Assembly: GCF_030027245.1 (NCBI RefSeq) | Contig: NZ_JASERT010000001.1 | Span: forward strand, 641,001-705,000 | From: Asticcacaulis sp. EMRT-3 | GTDB lineage: Bacteria > Pseudomonadota > Alphaproteobacteria > Caulobacterales > Caulobacteraceae | DNA: 64,000 bases | Direction: 5' to 3' | Shown: one piece after another, positions 63,196 to 64,000 of the stretch | How the letters are laid out: every line of letters starts with the position of its first letter | Numbering within the stretch: the stretch's first letter is position 1 | Translations under genes and position numbers: made by a program | The notes under the pieces: generated by a model | What the model was told of the DNA's origin: nothing | Database searches by the model: none | Seen by the model: only the letters and a program-made list of their open reading frames with translations

Positions 63196-63891
63196 ATGGA
63201 ACGCGCGGCGACGGGACACAGGGGCGTGGCGACGAGATTGCTGGTGATTGAAGACGATCCCGTCCTGGGCGAAGGTCTGAGGGCCGGGCTCGAAAAGGCG
63301 GGCTACAGCGTCGATCTGGCCAACCGGCTCGATATGGCTGACACCCTGTTGAAAGGTCGTCATCAGCCTGCGGCGATCCTTCTCGATTTGGGCTTGCCCG
63401 ACGGCGATGGGATGCGGTTTCTCAAAGCGCTGCGCCGTGATGGGCAGGCCATTCCCGTCATGATCGTCACGGCGGCAGCGCAACGGGAAATCCGGCTGGA
63501 AGGGCTGAATTGCGGCGCAGATGACTATGTCACCAAGCCCTATGATCTCGATGAAGTCACGGCCAGGACGCGCGTCCTGCTGCGGCGGGCCAGGGGCATG
63601 GCGGCAGATCTGTCGTATTTCGGGCCTTATGAACTCGATCTGAGCGGTCAGGTTGTGCGCGCAGGCGAACGCACCATCCTGCTGACCCAGCGGGAATTCC
63701 GCGTTCTGTCGCTTCTGACGAGCCGGATCGGTCGCTGGGTATCGAAATCCGACATCGAATATGTCGTCTATGAAGACGCCGTCGATATTGAAAGCAACAC
63801 CATCGAGACAGCGGTCTATGGTTTGCGCAGAAAGCTGGGTGCGGAAGCTATCATGACAGCGCGCGGGCTGGGCTATATGGTTCGGCGATGA
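63196..63891 (+). CDS. OmpR/PhoB-family response regulator
   Basis: About 231 residues. The receiver domain has acidic EDDP near its start, the phosphorylated Asp in ILLDLGLPDGDG and the signalling Lys in YVTKPYDLDE. The DNA-binding winged helix is in the C-terminal 100 residues (LLTQREFRVLSLLTS, NTIETAVYGLRRKLG). It resembles QseB/TctD-type regulators. The start is uncertain: ATG 63196, GTG 63226 (VATRLLVIEDD) and GTG 63169 are all possible. The histidine kinase gene overlaps its stop (ATGA). Confidence 0.88.
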   Translation: MERAATGHRGVATRLLVIEDDPVLGEGLRAGLEKAGYSVDLANRLDMADTLLKGRHQPAAILLDLGLPDGDGMRFLKALRRDGQAIPVMIVTAAAQREIRLEGLNCGADDYVTKPYDLDEVTARTRVLLRRARGMAADLSYFGPYELDLSGQVVRAGERTILLTQREFRVLSLLTSRIGRWVSKSDIEYVVYEDAVDIESNTIETAVYGLRRKLGAEAIMTARGLGYMVRR

Positions 63892-64000
63892 GGCCGGCGG
63901 CGATACAGAGCCATCCGCGCTCCCTGATCAGATCGGTCTTCCTGCGGGCGATGATCATTGTCATTCTTGGCATGACTCTGATCGGTGCTGTGGCGGCGAC
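63888..64000 (+). CDS. N-terminus of a probable sensor histidine kinase (cut by window edge)
   Basis: Frame opens at ATG 63888, overlapping the response regulator TGA, and stays open to the end of the window. The 37 visible codons give a positively charged start (IQSHPRSLIRS) and a hydrophobic segment (AMIIVILGMTLIGAVAA), the usual first transmembrane helix of a sensor kinase. No kinase motif is visible, so identification rests on the overlap with the regulator gene. Confidence 0.65.
   Translation, partial: MRPAAIQSHPRSLIRSVFLRAMIIVILGMTLIGAVAA

Overview
The window reads as a GC-rich alphaproteobacterial chromosome of the Caulobacterales, most likely Caulobacteraceae and close to Asticcacaulis or Caulobacter. 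Evidence: a cluster of short (about 276 aa) Caulobacter-type flagellins with a FlaG-like gene and a FlaEY-like giant; sigma-54 promoters with upstream palindromes like the ftr sites bound by FlbD; a solitary motB; one RelA/SpoT-type enzyme beside rpoZ; and hairpin repeats that carry GANTC, the site of the cell-cycle methylase CcrM. It is almost all core chromosome. I see no prophage, transposase, CRISPR array, rRNA or tRNA.

Layout. 1-7.1 kb: gph (cut by the window edge), glmU, rpiA, gor, an O-antigen-ligase-like membrane protein and a class II DAHP synthase. 7.1-14 kb: flagellar locus with three flagellins, FlaG-like and FlaEY-like proteins. 14-20.5 kb: two small envelope proteins, ssb, gyrA, coaD and a periplasmic cyclophilin. 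20.5-29.6 kb: an MBL hydrolase, amino acid permease, hrpB, a GST, a possible 27-residue lipoprotein, two RNA methyltransferases and a membrane glycosyltransferase. 29.7-32.3 kb: a three-gene iron/cobalamin-type ABC importer. 32.4-42.2 kb: lytic transglycosylase, dapA-smpB, an NYN protein divergent from folK, a DMT transporter, a nuclease, and leuA with glutaminyl cyclase. 42.5-56.3 kb: rpoZ, rsh, ridA, rpmF, eno, then a dense housekeeping run pyrE-pdxJ-acpS-lepB-rnc-era-recO-parC. 56.4-64 kb: a lipoprotein, a gene broken by repeats, bpt, motB, a flavin reductase with a beta-hydroxyacid dehydrogenase, DUF1223 and DUF535 proteins, and the start of a two-component system.

The most unusual material is non-coding. 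Five copies of a 113-bp element, each bounded by CTAG, lie in the window. Three sit exactly on the TAG stop codon of a gene. Two in tandem split a secreted-protein gene, and removing them with one CTAG kept restores a single 257-codon frame. A second palindromic element and a separate palindrome upstream of rpoZ also hold GANTC in their loops. The leaders of flagellins 1 and 2 each begin with two tiny hairpins closed over A-rich loops, a possible post-transcriptional control element. Flagellin 3 lacks a visible sigma-54 promoter and instead has three GANTC sites within 24 bp.
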